Notes under the pieces: model-generated
What the model was told of the DNA's origin: nothing
What the model saw: only the letters and a program-made list of their open reading frames with translations
Databases searched by the model: none
In this document: in pieces, positions 17,539 to 31,672 of the stretch
Position numbering within the stretch: the first letter of the stretch is position 1
How the letters are laid out: every line of letters begins with the position of its first letter
Source: Auanema rhodensis
Taxonomy: Eukaryota; Nematoda; Chromadorea; Rhabditida; Rhabditidae
Direction: 5' to 3'
DNA: 64,000 bases
Assembly: GCA_964057225.1 (NCBI GenBank)
Contig: OZ059895.1
Coordinates: 7,130,001-7,194,000, forward strand
Translations under genes and position numbers: made by a program

Positions 17539-20500
17539 ATGGAAATTGACACAAATACTGAAGTAGAGGTTTTACCTCCTGATATCGAAAAACTCCGTAG
17601 ATCTATTGTTCAGTATGTTGTATGTTTTTTTATGATAATTGAGATAGTACGCGAATTTTGTTTATAATCAGGATCACAATGACTTGAGAATACGATTTTG
17701 GGATTGGCACAATCCTTACCAAGATGTGGACGAGTTGCTTTGTATCCATGCTGTGGTTTTATTTTCAAAAATGCAAGATGTGAGTTAGTAACACAAAATG
17801 ATCAAAAGTTTGGAAATGTTTCAGGTTGAGCAGAAATGTTTGGTTAATCAGCTAATATTCTTAGTACAACAGTCTAGATCTGAGCCACATCCTACTAATA
17901 TCACATATGAACGGGTTATTGACCATATTCTTCTTTTTGCAATGAATGAACAGGTCTTACCTTCAAGGTTTGCCATTAGAGTATATAATCTGAATTCTCA
18001 AAAATCTACAGCACCGCTATTGGGGGAATTATTTTGACTGCTGATTTCACGTTAAAAACTGGTATGTCTAGCGAAAAATGGAACATGGTTATGGAATGTG
18101 TTGAAAAAATGGATCTCAAAGGAATGCGTCATATTTTCAAGTAATAATAATAAAATCTAATTTGTAATAGATTCTTTGTTAAGAACCTTGATAGAAAGCC
18201 AGTTGGTTATGCTTCCGTCAAATATATCATTTGAGCAGAGGAAACAGCTCATTCCTGTTGAAAATGTAACGATATTATATTTTTAAATATTTTAATTAGA
18301 TTACATTTAGCTTCTTCTTTATATTTTGAATAAAGTTCCGCCAATTTTTACAATGACTGAAATTTCTAGATGTGATGTACCTCTTTATATGTTTCCAGTA
18401 AGTTCAAGTTTATTTAATGAAAAAACTGAAAATTTTCTTTTTAGCGCATTGTAAAGAAGCTTTCTGAAATTAAAGCCTACTTTCGGCCTCTTGCTGATTT
18501 ATGCTTTGCGATTGGAAAGTGTTTTATGTATCCTATCTTACTCCATCCCCATTTCAATCCTTTATCTGCTTCCTGGAGAGTTCATAAAAACTCAACAGCT
18601 TTATGGTTCGATGATCCATATACTATTTTGTGAAATCTTGATTTAGCGCACGATATACCTATTTACCTAATAGAAAAGAGGTATGCGATCCTCAAAATTA
18701 CCTATTTTACATGGTAATTAAACAGCCTAGAGGGAAAGAAGTGTTAGGCGTAAGTTTAGATCCTTATTAGATTGCAAGTAATCTGAGATTGTAGGCCATG
18801 CTAAAAACCCTGGATGAAGATGCTCAGTATCAGATATTTGATGGACTTTTATCATTTTTAATTAGTGATACCATGGCTGCAGTAAGCACTTTAAGAATAG
18901 TATTAGCATTAAAAAAAATTTTAGGTTGAAGAATTACCTTTAAATGCCGAAATTCCAAGATACCAATGGGATAACTTGCTTGCTATAATCATCTACGCCA
19001 TGAATAACAAGCAAACGTTATAAGTCTACGATTTTTCGTTATTCTTATATAATATTTTCAGAAATGCCAGTAGTGTTGTTGCAATTTTGCATCAAATTCT
19101 GGAAAAACGACAATATAGGAAAGCTCGTGATGAAGTGATGTGGTTGATGCTTCAAGTTGTCGGATCCTTCAATGCAGCACTAACAAAAGAGCATATTGAA
19201 AAACTTGCTGCTCTGCATAAGGTTATCATATTTACATGCAACATGTTATTATCCATTCAATTTTTAGTTATTGTATAACGAAGATTCTAATTCCACATAT
19301 ACTTCTGATCATCCATCGCAGCTGGTTAGATTTATGTCAACAGCTTGTATGTATATATTATTAGAAGGAAAGGTATATAACGTTGCTTTCCATATCTAAT
19401 TAGCTGTTTCTTAATTTTAGGAAGGGCTCCCGGAGCCGAATGAAAGTTTAGCTGTTCAGATAAAATTTATCCAGAATACAGCATCAAACGAAACAGATGA
19501 TCATGCAATGATGGCACTACTCACCAATGCTTGTAACTATATTATTCAGAATTTATTTACTTGAAATATTTTTGTTAGATCGCTCTGATAATCCGATTGT
19601 TAGAAAAGTTTTAAGAAATTTTTCTACCTGGCTAGAAGGTCAAAGTCAAGAAGAACCGTATATGTTACCATACAACAAGCCTGCCAACAATCGTCTTATT
19701 CCTTTCGATATACAGGTATTGTATTGGTGTTTAATTTATCTTACCAAATGCTTGAAGCTTATTGATTCTTTTGCTTTGCGAGCTAAACTGCATTTACTTC
19801 AAGTTTGTGCTGCACCATTTCGAAATTCTATGAGTCGTTTCCCCAGTCCAGCAATTATTGGTTTGTTATTAATTCAATTCTTTTAAATCCTATATTGCTG
19901 TAGATACATATGCCAAGCTGCTATATACCGTAGATTTTGATTTTGGATTCAAGCATCTTGTTCAAGCTTATTCCAAAACTCTTTCAAACCAAGTGAGCCT
20001 TACATTGTTTTAAGTTATTTTATATTCTTCGTGTTTAGAATTCTACCGATTTAAAAGAACATCTATATATTATGACAGATCTTTTTTGTAATAGGTATAT
20101 TTGATCTTATTTGTTAGGCTCACATTTGTTTTTATCAGATTAATCAACATGCCATTGCCTCCATCAGGTCGGGAAACTCTTCTACTTACTATAATAGCTG
20201 TAATGCATACATCGGTACTAAAATCCTATATATATATATGAAAATATTGCTAGAATATTTTCAGAGTAAGCCTGCTAATGTCGAATTATATTTCCTTGGA
20301 GAACAAGCCTTGATGAGACAGTTTTCTTGGTGTCCCTTTTCGGAAGCATTATCGTTATCAACAGCGTTTTTGAGTTAGTGATACAGTTTGTTATTTTATA
20401 AAAGTTTTTAAATTTCAGCTGATGATCGCAGTGTTTCTTCCCGTTTATGTTATCCTAAAAAGTTTGAAACTCGAGATTTTCACATCTGCCCTGAAGTTGT

Positions 20501-23296
20501 TCGAATGCTGATTATAGCCTTTATGCGCGCAGTGAAAATAATGGGTATTTCTGATATAATTTGAGTAAACTTGAAATATTAAATTTAGGTGTTGCAGAAA
20601 ATCATATCACTGAGGATCCTAACTTCTTTCGTATTACAGCTGATAGGTATACATGGGCTCCTAGTCAGGTAGATTGATATTCAATATCCAGTATTTACAA
20701 TGTTTTTTAAGTTGCAATCGTTTCCTGCAATTTGTCGGACTTATCCTGATATGGTGGATAAAACAACCGAAGCTACAATGTCTGAAGAAAATAGGGTTGT
20801 TTCTTACATACATTAGTTTTATAAGATGTATTTAAATGTAGAATGTTATCCATTCGGATTTCGTACAGATGCAAGGATTAGAAGAAAATTTTGTTGGTTA
20901 TATGACGGATGGAGGCGAAATACGCCCAACTATTCTATGTGTTATATTCAGAGCTCTAATGGAAAGTATTGATGTTAATAGAAATCTTCAGTATTTCTAT
21001 CAGTTCGTTGTTTTATTTTTTGTATATTTCTGATAGTAATGTTTTAGAATTCTTGAACGACATGATGGACGTGAATTAATAGTTGCTACAAATAGGTTAA
21101 CGGATTATGTTATCCAGCAATGCAGCGAAGCGAACCAAGATGTATTCCAAGCTGTAATTATACCTTTTTATTTTCATTTTTATTTACAACTTTTAGTCTG
21201 TTCGAGTTCTTGTAAGTATGATGTTCCAATTGCACATCATTAGATTTGATAGATTACTACTCTCACTTATACTTCATCCAAATAATGATCAAAAGTCTCA
21301 AATAGCTCTTCTAATCTGCCAGGTTTGCTATAATTTATATAGTTTTATATATCTTTGATTTGCAGTATCTAGTTGAAGCCCAAGAAGTCAAAGATCGTAT
21401 AACATTCTATACTACTACAGTACCCAAGAAGGAAATAAAAACCATGGAGTTTTTTACTCGGCTTGGTGAATATCACAAAGTTCGTTTTTCAAAATTACAT
21501 TTTAACATAATTTTTTTTTTAGAAATATCCAGAATATGCTTTTTCCGAACTTAGCCAAATGTCAGCTGGGCAACGTGAGCCTGCCATCAACAGTGCTGTA
21601 CACTTTCCAATTTATTACGGAAGCATGATGGAAAGGCTTATTCCTGTAAACGATTCCAAAATTTTTCAATATTTGATTTTGTTCTTTTCAGATTACCGAC
21701 TATGCCCTTTCGAGAGCGCTAGAATTGCCTAATGTTGACTCAGTATTTTCCTCATTGTTGAGAACATTAGGTCCATTATATAAGTATCACCGTAAGCATA
21801 TTATATAATTTTAAAGCTAACTTTTTTCTTTTTAGCTTCTCCAATCTCTTTTGTCTATTCCGTGCTTCATAGTATGTATGAATTGCTTGGTCAACAGCCA
21901 AGAGCACGGCAACTTGTTTTGAATATCTTTAATCAACGTTTGTCATATTTACATTTTTGAATCTTGTATCTTTGTTGAGTTCAGGTGATGACATACAGCT
22001 AACAGAGACATTCCTCTCATACAATCATCAGAAACATAGTTTGGAAGATATTCTTACTGAGCTTATACAACGAATCATAGAATGTAGTGATTTCATTTTG
22101 AAGTAAGAACCTGTTATAACTTCTTATCTTTATTATTTTTTTTAGACCTCCAAGTTATGTTTCCCAAGACTGGAGATTCTCTGAGTTAACTCCATCAGCT
22201 CAAGCTTTATATCTATCTTGTATTGAATTGTTAGCTAGTCCTCATGGACCAACAGTCAGTTTTGCTGTCATTTTATTTTTTTAAACAATACTTTTATAGC
22301 ATATTGTTCCTGCAATGATCTCTCTTCTCACCTATTCTCCCCAAGTTCAATTACGACCTTACACCACTTTGAATGCTGTAGCCCTTATCCTTACTGCTTT
22401 ACCAGATATGTATGGAGAAGTTTTACAGCAGCAGTTCATTGATGTTTTGGAAAATAACGAAGTTAACGGTAAAACTCCACTATAGGCAAAATCAATTTTT
22501 TTCTGATATCTTTAGATTTGAAGTTCGAAGAGATTGTTCATGACAATTTTGAGGAGCGGATTCATTTGCATATGACAAATAGAGCTTTAACAGTTAATAC
22601 TCTTATGCAGGCATATTGGACACATGGCAACAACGTAGTTCTTTAACATTTCTGACGAGTTTCTTATATTCTTATACTTTCAGCTTGGAGTAGGAAAGTT
22701 CACCACGTTTTTCCTAGACGTGTGTTACGAACGAATCAAAACCGAAAATGATTTATGGTATTTCATTCGTCTTATGCTGCCTCTTCAACAGTGGGTTTTC
22801 GAAAAGGATAAATTGAAACATTCGTTCAATGAGGTAATTTTTGAACAATCTTGTTGTTTAAGTGTATATGATTCTTAAGTGTTTACGTCAAGTATCTGGA
22901 TTGATCAAAAAAATAGGGGAGCTTTCTGAAAAAGGTGTTGAATTTGAACATGGAGTAAGTAGTTTTGAAACATATTCACGATACTTTTATAATTGCAGAG
23001 AATCCTTTGTGACATTTTATATCATTTGAAATATTTATTTTCTGGTGACGCTATGATCCATGATGCTGAGCAAGTTTTTCCTAAGTATGTCCACATCTGT
23101 TTTACTCAAACTATTTACCCCATTCAGGTTTCCGCAATATATGCAAGATCATTTAAAATACTATATAACACCTGCTCATCAAAGAGCTGATGAAGAACAC
23201 CATAAAACTGTGGTTGCTAGTCATGATACTTCTCACATATCTAAATTCAATGTATCTGTTATGCAAGTGGACTCTTCAACAACTGAGAAAAGCTAA
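17539..23296 (+). CDS. sur-2: Mediator complex subunit 23 (SUR-2)
   Basis: MED23 is a tail-module subunit of Mediator that links transcription factors (in worms, Ras pathway LIN-1/ETS signalling in the vulva) to RNA polymerase II. More than 20 short exons on the plus strand encode a long alpha-helical protein, roughly 1,300-1,400 residues, matching the family. The start is MEIDTNTEVEVLPPDIEKLR. Recognisable family stretches include RDEVMWLMLQVVGSFNAAL, ELYFLGEQALMRQFSWCPF, RPTILCVIFRALMESIDVNR, PIYYGSMMERLIPI, VSQDWRFSELTPSAQALYLS and ALILTALPDMYGEVL. The last two follow the human MED23 order: a WRF motif, then a region ending in LPD. It ends KYYITPAHQRADEEHH plus a Ser/Thr-rich tail. The SOCS gene starts 279 bp downstream. 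Confidence 0.9.
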
Positions 23297-23574
23297 TTCC
23301 GATAATATAACCTGTTTCATATTATTTATTTTTTCACATTTACTTTTATTAACATTTCGTCTACGATCTCTTTTTCATCAGTGTTTATATTCTAAATACG
23401 GTAAATTACTGGTATACTCATGATCTTAGATCAATATAAATTCTGTGTGATGCTGCCCAATGAATTAACACGTAGTCATTTTTGTATATTTTATTATATC
23501 AGATCAGGTTTTTCCTGAAATTATATCTTAAAAAATTGATTATTTTCTTAATGTTTGTTCGTAGATTTTACTTC

Positions 23575-24298
23575 ATGCAACATGGTCTGGATCACTCAAT
23601 AGAACAGTGTCAATCCTGGGGCGAACGTCTTGCGAGGCTGAGGACGTGCACCTGGTTCAATACTAATACTATTTTTCAATAATGAATACTATTTTCTAGG
23701 TACTGGGGAGATTTAACATGGAAAAATGCAGAACGTCTATTACATCCTTGTGAGGACGGAACTTTTTTAATTAGGGATAGTCGTAATGAAAAGTATCTCA
23801 TCGCAGTGTCATATAAACATAATAGTAAGATATTTAGTTTGAAATCAACATAATGAGTTCATTTTCTAGATAAAGTTTTTCATGCTCGTATAGAGACTTT
23901 TTTCTTAAGGTTTGGGCCATTGTCTTTCACTTCAGTTGTGAATGATATTGCCGTAATTACACAGGTTTCTATTTGATTTTTAAAATTTTATAATATCTTA
24001 TTTACAGCTAATCCGCGATGGTAGTATGCATATGCTAATGCATCGTCGTGGTGAAGAAGCAAATGCTACTGAAATGAATCTGATTTATCCACTCTCACGA
24101 TTATCAGTGCTCCCACGTCTTCAATACTTATGTCGACTTCAGATACATTCGATGGTTAAGCCTGATAAAATTCCCTGCCTTCCTGTGCCCCCACCAATAC
24201 TGCGGTATCTGACTGAAAACAAATTTTTTTCTCCTGATGTAAATGAAGCCGTAGCAATATTAAAACAAAGAAATCAAGAGTTGTTACCTCATGTATAA
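23575..24298 (+). CDS. SH2- and SOCS-box protein, SOCS6/7 type
   Basis: A suppressor-of-cytokine-signalling adaptor: the SH2 domain binds phosphotyrosine targets and the SOCS box recruits elongin B/C and a cullin ligase. Four exons (from 23575, about 23700, about 23871 and 24008) give about 200 residues. The ATG used (MQHGLDHSIEQC) lies 11 bp after a TTCGTAG acceptor. SH2: WYWGDLTWKNAERLL, GTFLIRDSRNEKYLIAVSY with the binding Arg in FLIRDS, then HARIETFFLRFG. SOCS box: LPRLQYLCRLQIHSMV and DKIPCLPVPPPILRYL, then a C-terminal NEAVAILKQRNQELLPHV as in SOCS6/7. The N-terminal extension is only about 25 residues, far shorter than in vertebrate SOCS6/7, so a longer isoform or missed 5' exon is possible. 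It lies between MED23 and GTPBP3. Confidence 0.9.
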
Positions 24299-24371
24299 AT
24301 GTAATTTATTTTTCTGTGATTGGATGTATTTTAATTTATTGTCATAATTGCTCCTATTTTTATGAAACTTT

Positions 24372-24377
24372 AATAAA
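24372..24377 (+). terminator. Poly(A) signal AATAAA of the SOCS gene
   Basis: AATAAA lies 74 nt past the SOCS stop and 96 nt before the GTPBP3 ATG, with a U-rich stretch between. This is the standard nematode intercistronic layout. Confidence 0.65.
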
Positions 24378-24472
24378 TGCTTTAAACTTAAATTACAGTT
24401 ACCTACAGAAGATTTCATTTCGAGGCTTCTTATTTTTAAAAAATAGATTATTGTTCTATTACTTTCTCAAAG

Positions 24473-26366
24473 ATGGCAACTATTTTCGCTTTGAGCTCCG
24501 GTGCACTGCCCGCTGCTATAGCTGTATTTCGATTGTCAGGTACATCACCAAGTTCTTGTGATTTTAACCTGTATACATTGTTAAGGAAGTAGAAGTCTAC
24601 CAGCCTTACAAGAAATTTCACACCGGCAAAAATGGGAACCACGTGAACTACGGTACACTAAATTATATTTAAAAAACAACGAAGTGCTGGATACCGCAAT
24701 GGCTGTTCATTTGCCAGGTGTGTGTCTGTATTACTTCAAAAACGTTAGAAAATCAAGTTAATTTACTAATGATTCAAGCTTTCAAAATTGTTTTTGCTCA
24801 CAAGCATATAAGTAAGATTTTTTTATTTAGGACCATCAACTTTTACGGGGGAAGATTCTTCTGAAATATATGTGCATGGAAGTCCAGCGGTAGCAAATGC
24901 ATTAGCGGATCGTTTAATTGGAATAGAAGGTGTGCGTCAAGCCAAACGAGGAGAATTTTCAAAACGGTTCTCAAAATTAAGTTTTTCAAAACAATATGTG
25001 TTTAGCGCATTTTTCAATGGAAAAATGGATGTTTCTGAAGTTCATGGGCTAAAAATGCTCATACAATCTGAAACAGACCGACAGAGAAGAGTTTCTTATA
25101 GACAAATGAGGGGAGGTGATGCTGTACGGCAAATAAGGTAGATTTATTTATATATAATACATATATATATAACCACATAGAGAAAACTTGACAAACATAG
25201 CAATGCGTGTTTATGTTCTAATGGATTTCGGAGAACATGTGGACACCTCAGTAGCTGAGATACAGTTAACTAAAATATTCAGGCTATCAAATGAAATGTT
25301 CTCTTTTTTAGTAAAATGATTAAAGATATAATACCAGAAGTTGCATCTTTAGTATCTCGGTCACGTAGTGCATTTCGTGTACAGCGAGGTTTAAACTTTG
25401 TTCTAATTGGAAGACCTAATACGGGTAAAAGCAGCATAATGAATGCATTAGGTAAAAGAAATTTCCGAATAGTTGAATAAACTTCATATTTCACCAGCTG
25501 AAGAAGATATTGCTATTGTTTCTCCGTTGGCTGGTACAACCCGTGATAGTTTGCAGGTAGTTATTACAATGTTAAAAAGAGTTATATAATTAAATTAGAC
25601 ACGTATACAAATAAAGGGAATCCCAGTCTCTTTAACTGATACGGCTGGTTTAAGAGAAACAGGAGATCCTTTAGAAATGGAAGGTATTCATCGAGCCAGA
25701 GCAAAGTTATATTTTTTATGGTTGAGATTTTTACTCTAATTACTTGAAGACTTAAAGACGCTGACTTAATTATGCTGGTAGTCGTATCTGAAAACGCGGC
25801 GCAAGAAGCATCTGAGATATTAAATGAAATAAAGGTATTTGAAAAACAAATAAAATTTTTTATTCTATTCTTTAATATTTTTTAGGAATATCAAAGCCAT
25901 GAATCTATACCTGTGATTATCGTACGAAATAAAAGTGATTTGAAACATGAGAAAAAGGCAATTTCTTTACCAAACATAACAAAAGTTGTGGATACATGTG
26001 CCTTATCCAGAAACGGTTATATATAATCATATTTCTTCATTGTTGTTTTACGGATTCTTTTAGGACTTATGCCATTGATTGAAGCTCTTGAGTCTGAAAT
26101 CACTCGAATGTGTCCTGATGAAAATGGGCCTGCGTTAACTGATCACAATCTTATAGAGTATTTTAAGAAATTAATCCTATGACGTTTATGAAACTATTTT
26201 CAGAGAAGTTTTGGAAATTTTAATTGAAGCCCAGAATTGCCACGACGCTGCGCTACTGTGCGTTCGTTTAGAAGAATGCTTATCTCATATAGGACAATTG
26301 ACAGGGGATACAGTAAATGAGGAAATTCTAGAGAAATTATTTGAAACATTCTGTATTGGAAAGTAA
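24473..26366 (+). CDS. Mitochondrial tRNA-modifying GTPase GTPBP3/MnmE
   Basis: With MTO1/MnmG this GTPase makes the taurinomethyl-type modification of the wobble uridine in mitochondrial tRNAs. The start MATIFALSSGALPAAIAVFRLSG is the MnmE N-terminus, directly after a CTCAAAG acceptor. Next come FTGEDSSEIYVHGSPAV and KRGEFSKRFS, where bacteria have the folate-binding EFT and HG motifs. The helical region contains an inserted G domain: GRPNTGKSSIMNAL (G1), PLAGTTRDS (G2), LTDTAGLRETGDPLE (G3) and NKSD (G4). The C-terminus ends EKLFETFCIGK, the conserved FCIGK with the key Cys. About 460-480 residues. The N-terminal presequence is very short or absent, so targeting may use the first helix or an upstream exon. 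It starts 175 bp after the SOCS stop. Confidence 0.94.
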
Positions 26367-26766
26367 TAATTTTACAATTGTAATCCTTTAATTGTAATGA
26401 ATTGATCTAAACAAGTTTATTATGCTATACAGACTTGAATTCAAATTTTTTTTGCAAAGGAGGCACAACAAATCTTTATGTTATAATCTTAGTAGAGCTT
26501 ATTATTTTGCTCGACAGGGGTAGTAGCTGGATCAGGAAGAGATACGGGGAAGCCCCGCCCAATGCCAGACGGGTAATCAGTCACCAGCTTTTCCTCCATT
26601 GATACGGTAGTCAAATTGATCGTGAGAGCGACAAATAAAGGCTTCTATTTCCGTTTCGCATATTTCTATTCTATCAAATCTTCATTACAAACCAAAATTT
26701 TTGAACTGTAGTAAGAATTACGGTCTTTTTACTATATAGAGTTCACCTGCTTAGTAGTATATAATA
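26367..26766 (+). promoter_or_regulatory. Upstream region of the CHE-1-like gene
   Basis: 400 bp without coding exons, containing a small GC-rich patch at about 26545-26575. The patch holds GAAGCC at 26549-26554, which fits the GAARCC core reported for CHE-1 sites. Because che-1 autoregulates in C. elegans, this is a candidate self-binding site; a six-base core alone is weak evidence. Confidence 0.35.
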
Positions 26767-28510
<1,744 letters not shown>

Positions 28511-28750
28511 ATACAACATTTCAAATGATATTGATTGAATCCTTATAAAATAATTGTTTTAATATAAAGAATAAGGTAATGTCATTACACGTTTAATCGA
28601 TGATAAGCATTATACTAAGTATACTACCCTGTTAATGCATTAACGTTGACTGAGATACAACATTGATATGAGTAAAATTGAAAGAATAAGACAGATCAAG
28701 AAATAGAAAATTAAGGGAAATGCAGCAAATTTCGCAGACAGATCAATGAT

Positions 28751-29564
28751 TCAAATCATTCTCCCTTGAACAACAAATGGCGATACTCTAAGCCATCTGA
28801 AAGGGCTGGAATCATCTAATTGGCACGTTTTTGTATAAGTGCATCCATTGTGTCCGTACCTAACTAATACAGTTTTCTTCTCGTCTAAGCAAATTTCACT
28901 GAAATCAAATTTCTTTAATAAAAGTGAATGATATTTATTAACCTTTCTTCAAGATTTTCGCTAACTAAAGCATCTGTACCTCGAATATATACAAAAAGTC
29001 TCAAACTGTTTTTACCATGATCCTCCGGTGGAAACGTCTTCAATATATACAAATAAATTTTGAAAATATGTATAGTTTTACCCGGAAAAGATGAAGATTA
29101 ACTTTTCTAATTTCAGTATTGCTCATTTCCATACACGGAGAACCACAATCTCCATGATTAGAATTATGACCTTCACATAAAGAAATAGGAAGACCTAGAA
29201 CAAAAACTACAGGAAATTAATTTTTACTTAAGTTACTGTATGTGTGAAGTGGACGAAATGGAGATTGCCCAACAACTAGCATGACCTCACGAACATGATA
29301 ACGATTGCGGGAACGGAAAATTTTTTGAAGCTCATCCCGGATCTAAATGAATGAATAAGTAAATGCTCATATATTTTTTGAAATTACCGATTGAATTCCT
29401 GCCAAAGTTCTTAACATACCGTGAGGTGGCGGATGTGGTATTGTTGATATTGGTGTAGGTAATATGCTATGATGGAGGCAGATGGATGCTATGGTTAAGT
29501 CCACAAGTTGAAGAGAGGAATGAATACATAAGCATCGAGATATACAAACTGCGTCAGAAGTCAT
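28751..29564 (-). CDS. Uncharacterised protein, downstream cistron of the TTC14-like gene
   Basis: I do not recognise the family. Five exons join in frame from MTSDAVCISRCLCIHSS to SPFVVQGRMI, about 220 residues. The ATG lies just after GACTGCAG, a good trans-splice acceptor. The N-terminal exon is hydrophobic and rich in Cys, His and Ile (LVDLTIASICLHHSILPTP) but is not a clean signal peptide or membrane helix. A basic segment (DELQKIFRSRNRYHVREVML) follows, then a Cys/His-rich patch (CEGHNSNHGDCGSPCMEM), then SLRLFVYIRGTDALVSENL, then KTVLVRYGHNGCTYTKTC. The clustered Cys and His could bind metal. It starts 167 bp after the TTC14-like stop on the same strand and converges with che-1. A co-cistronic link gives no clear function. 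Confidence 0.6.
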
Positions 29565-29731
29565 GTACCTGCAGTCAACGGCATAAAGTAAAATTACTAT
29601 AGAATCGCTGAGTTATAATTTCGAAAATACGAATTTCAAACAAAATCACATTCACTATATTAATAACTTCATAATTTCAATGTATATAACATACTCAAGC
29701 AATAACAATGAACAAAAAATTCCTAAGATCA

Positions 29732-31307
29732 TTATTTCCCGTTCTTCAATGACGCTATAAAAGCTTCCATTTCTTCTAATTTTTTACGATCTTTTGCCTT
29801 TTGTAATCGTTCGGCTTCCAGCTCAGCTGCAGTTTTTGGTTTCAATTTAACTGGATCACTTATTCTCCTTTTCTTAATTGAATCTAAAGGAGTATATAAT
29901 AAGATCAATTTAGTACTTGAATAAAATACCTTTGGCTTCTTTATTCTTTTCAAGCATATCGAGACCAGCCCTTGCTCGTTTATCTTCTTTAATACTCAAA
30001 GCCTTTTCATAATTCACACGTGCTTTATCAAGTTCTTCTTTAGAGACATTTCTAGACACTTCGCTGAATCTTGTTATAATTTATTAACCCTACGATTCTG
30101 CGTGCTTTATCAAAGTTTCCACCATATACAGTTTTGCATTTGCATGATCGGGATTTATTTCTAAAGCTGTTCTCAACTCCTTTTCTGCCCCTTCAAAAAA
30201 TTGTTGGTTAGATAACCTAGAAAATAAACAAATAGCATAAGGATAAATTCAAAAGAAAACTTACGCTGCGCCTTTGGCTACATATGCATCGGTACATTTT
30301 GGATTGATCTGAATAGCGCGATTAAACTCGAAGACTGCTGCGTTATATGCTTGTTTTTTCAAATTATCAACTCCACGAACAACATGTTCAGAAGATAATT
30401 CTTCATCTTGTAACCGTCGCATCATTGCTGCTGTCTCAGTACAGTCCTAAAAAACTGAATATACGGATAAATAAAACAAAGATGACTACCTCTTCAAAAT
30501 TCTCAAGTGGGAGAAAAGTAATTTTTGATCTCGTTGGAAAACCCAGATTGTTTGGCAGGTACGGATTCGAATATTCTTCTCGAGTTGGGCAAAATTTCCA
30601 AAATGTGGTTTTACTAGACATTTCACTACCAAGCCTTAATAAGAATTCTCAATTTTGTGTTTAAATTCGAACAATAATACCTGAAGTATTTTGGTAGGTC
30701 ACTGAATTTCAAAGGGGGTACCTCAATTAATCGAATTCTACTAGATATCAGGAAATAGAGATAATAAAACAGTAAAACTACATATCATATCGGAATATCA
30801 TACCTCAGTTAATTCAATACGTATAGGGGATACACAAGTGATAGTTGCAATTCTATATTCTCCAATAGATAGACGCTGACTTAAGGCATGTAAAGGAGCT
30901 AAGAGCTAAATAAAAATAGGAAATATGTTATAATATGTTGCAATAAATGCCTGAAAATCCAATATCTCTAAATCTCTTTTAATTCTTGTATAGTAGCAAA
31001 TGGCTTTGACATAAGCACCAGCAGCATCAAATTTCTTAATTTTAACGACTAGTTGATCTCCAACACGAGCACAATTTTTAAAATGTTGTATAACACTGAA
31101 ATGTTACACCCGAAACTAAGAACATAAATGAGTTAGTTACCTAGATTGAGATATCTGAGAAGCAAAGGATTCAAAAGCTGGAAATGATGATGCTGTAACA
31201 GGATCAACAGGTAAACCATCTTCTAGGATCCCTTGTAAAGTTAGATCATAATTATTTCCATTGGTTGAACTTCGAAGTCCATCCTTATTACTTACAGAGC
31301 TACTCAT
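29732..31307 (-). CDS. TTC14-like protein (S1-type RNA-binding region plus TPRs)
   Basis: The N-terminus MSSSVSNKDGLRSSTNG is polar. An S1-like region follows: ARVGDQLVVKIKKFDAAGAY, ICYYTRIKRDLEILDF, APLHALSQRLSIGEYRIATI. Then LPKYFRLGSEMSSKTTFW and SNPYLPNNLGFPTRS occupy the place of the LPLYYRRS/LGF segment of human TTC14. The TPR part reads DNLKKQAYNAAVFEFNRAI, INPKCTDAYVAKGAALSN, EKELRTALEINPDHANAKLY, VSKEELDKARVNYEKALSIK. The C-terminus is charged and ends EMEAFIASLKNGK. The order S1, linker, TPR, charged tail matches TTC14, whose function is poorly known but suggests RNA binding. lem-3 lies 366 bp upstream and the unrecognised gene 167 bp downstream. About 400 residues, shorter than the vertebrate protein, which has a long Arg/Ser tail. 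Confidence 0.72.
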
Positions 31308-31672
31308 ACTAAATGAATAAAAAATTGGTAATATATATATATGCATAGATAGATAAATTACTTGCAAAACTTTTCAGGAAAAATAGGAAAAAACGAATGG
31401 AATGAATATATTACAATATATTATATAAATCAGAGAAAAGTTAACATGATAAGTGAGATACATATTTGAATAAGATACCTGTATATTAATATGAAAGATC
31501 GTATTATACAATGCGAAATTAAAGCATTTGAAATGCGTTCAGCTAAAAAGACTAGAATACATACTATAAATACTAACAAACATTTGTAAAAAGAATACTT
31601 ATAAATTACTAACAATTCAGAAGTAAATAAAAAGCCTAAAATCACTACTTTCACAAGCTACTTGTTAATGAT

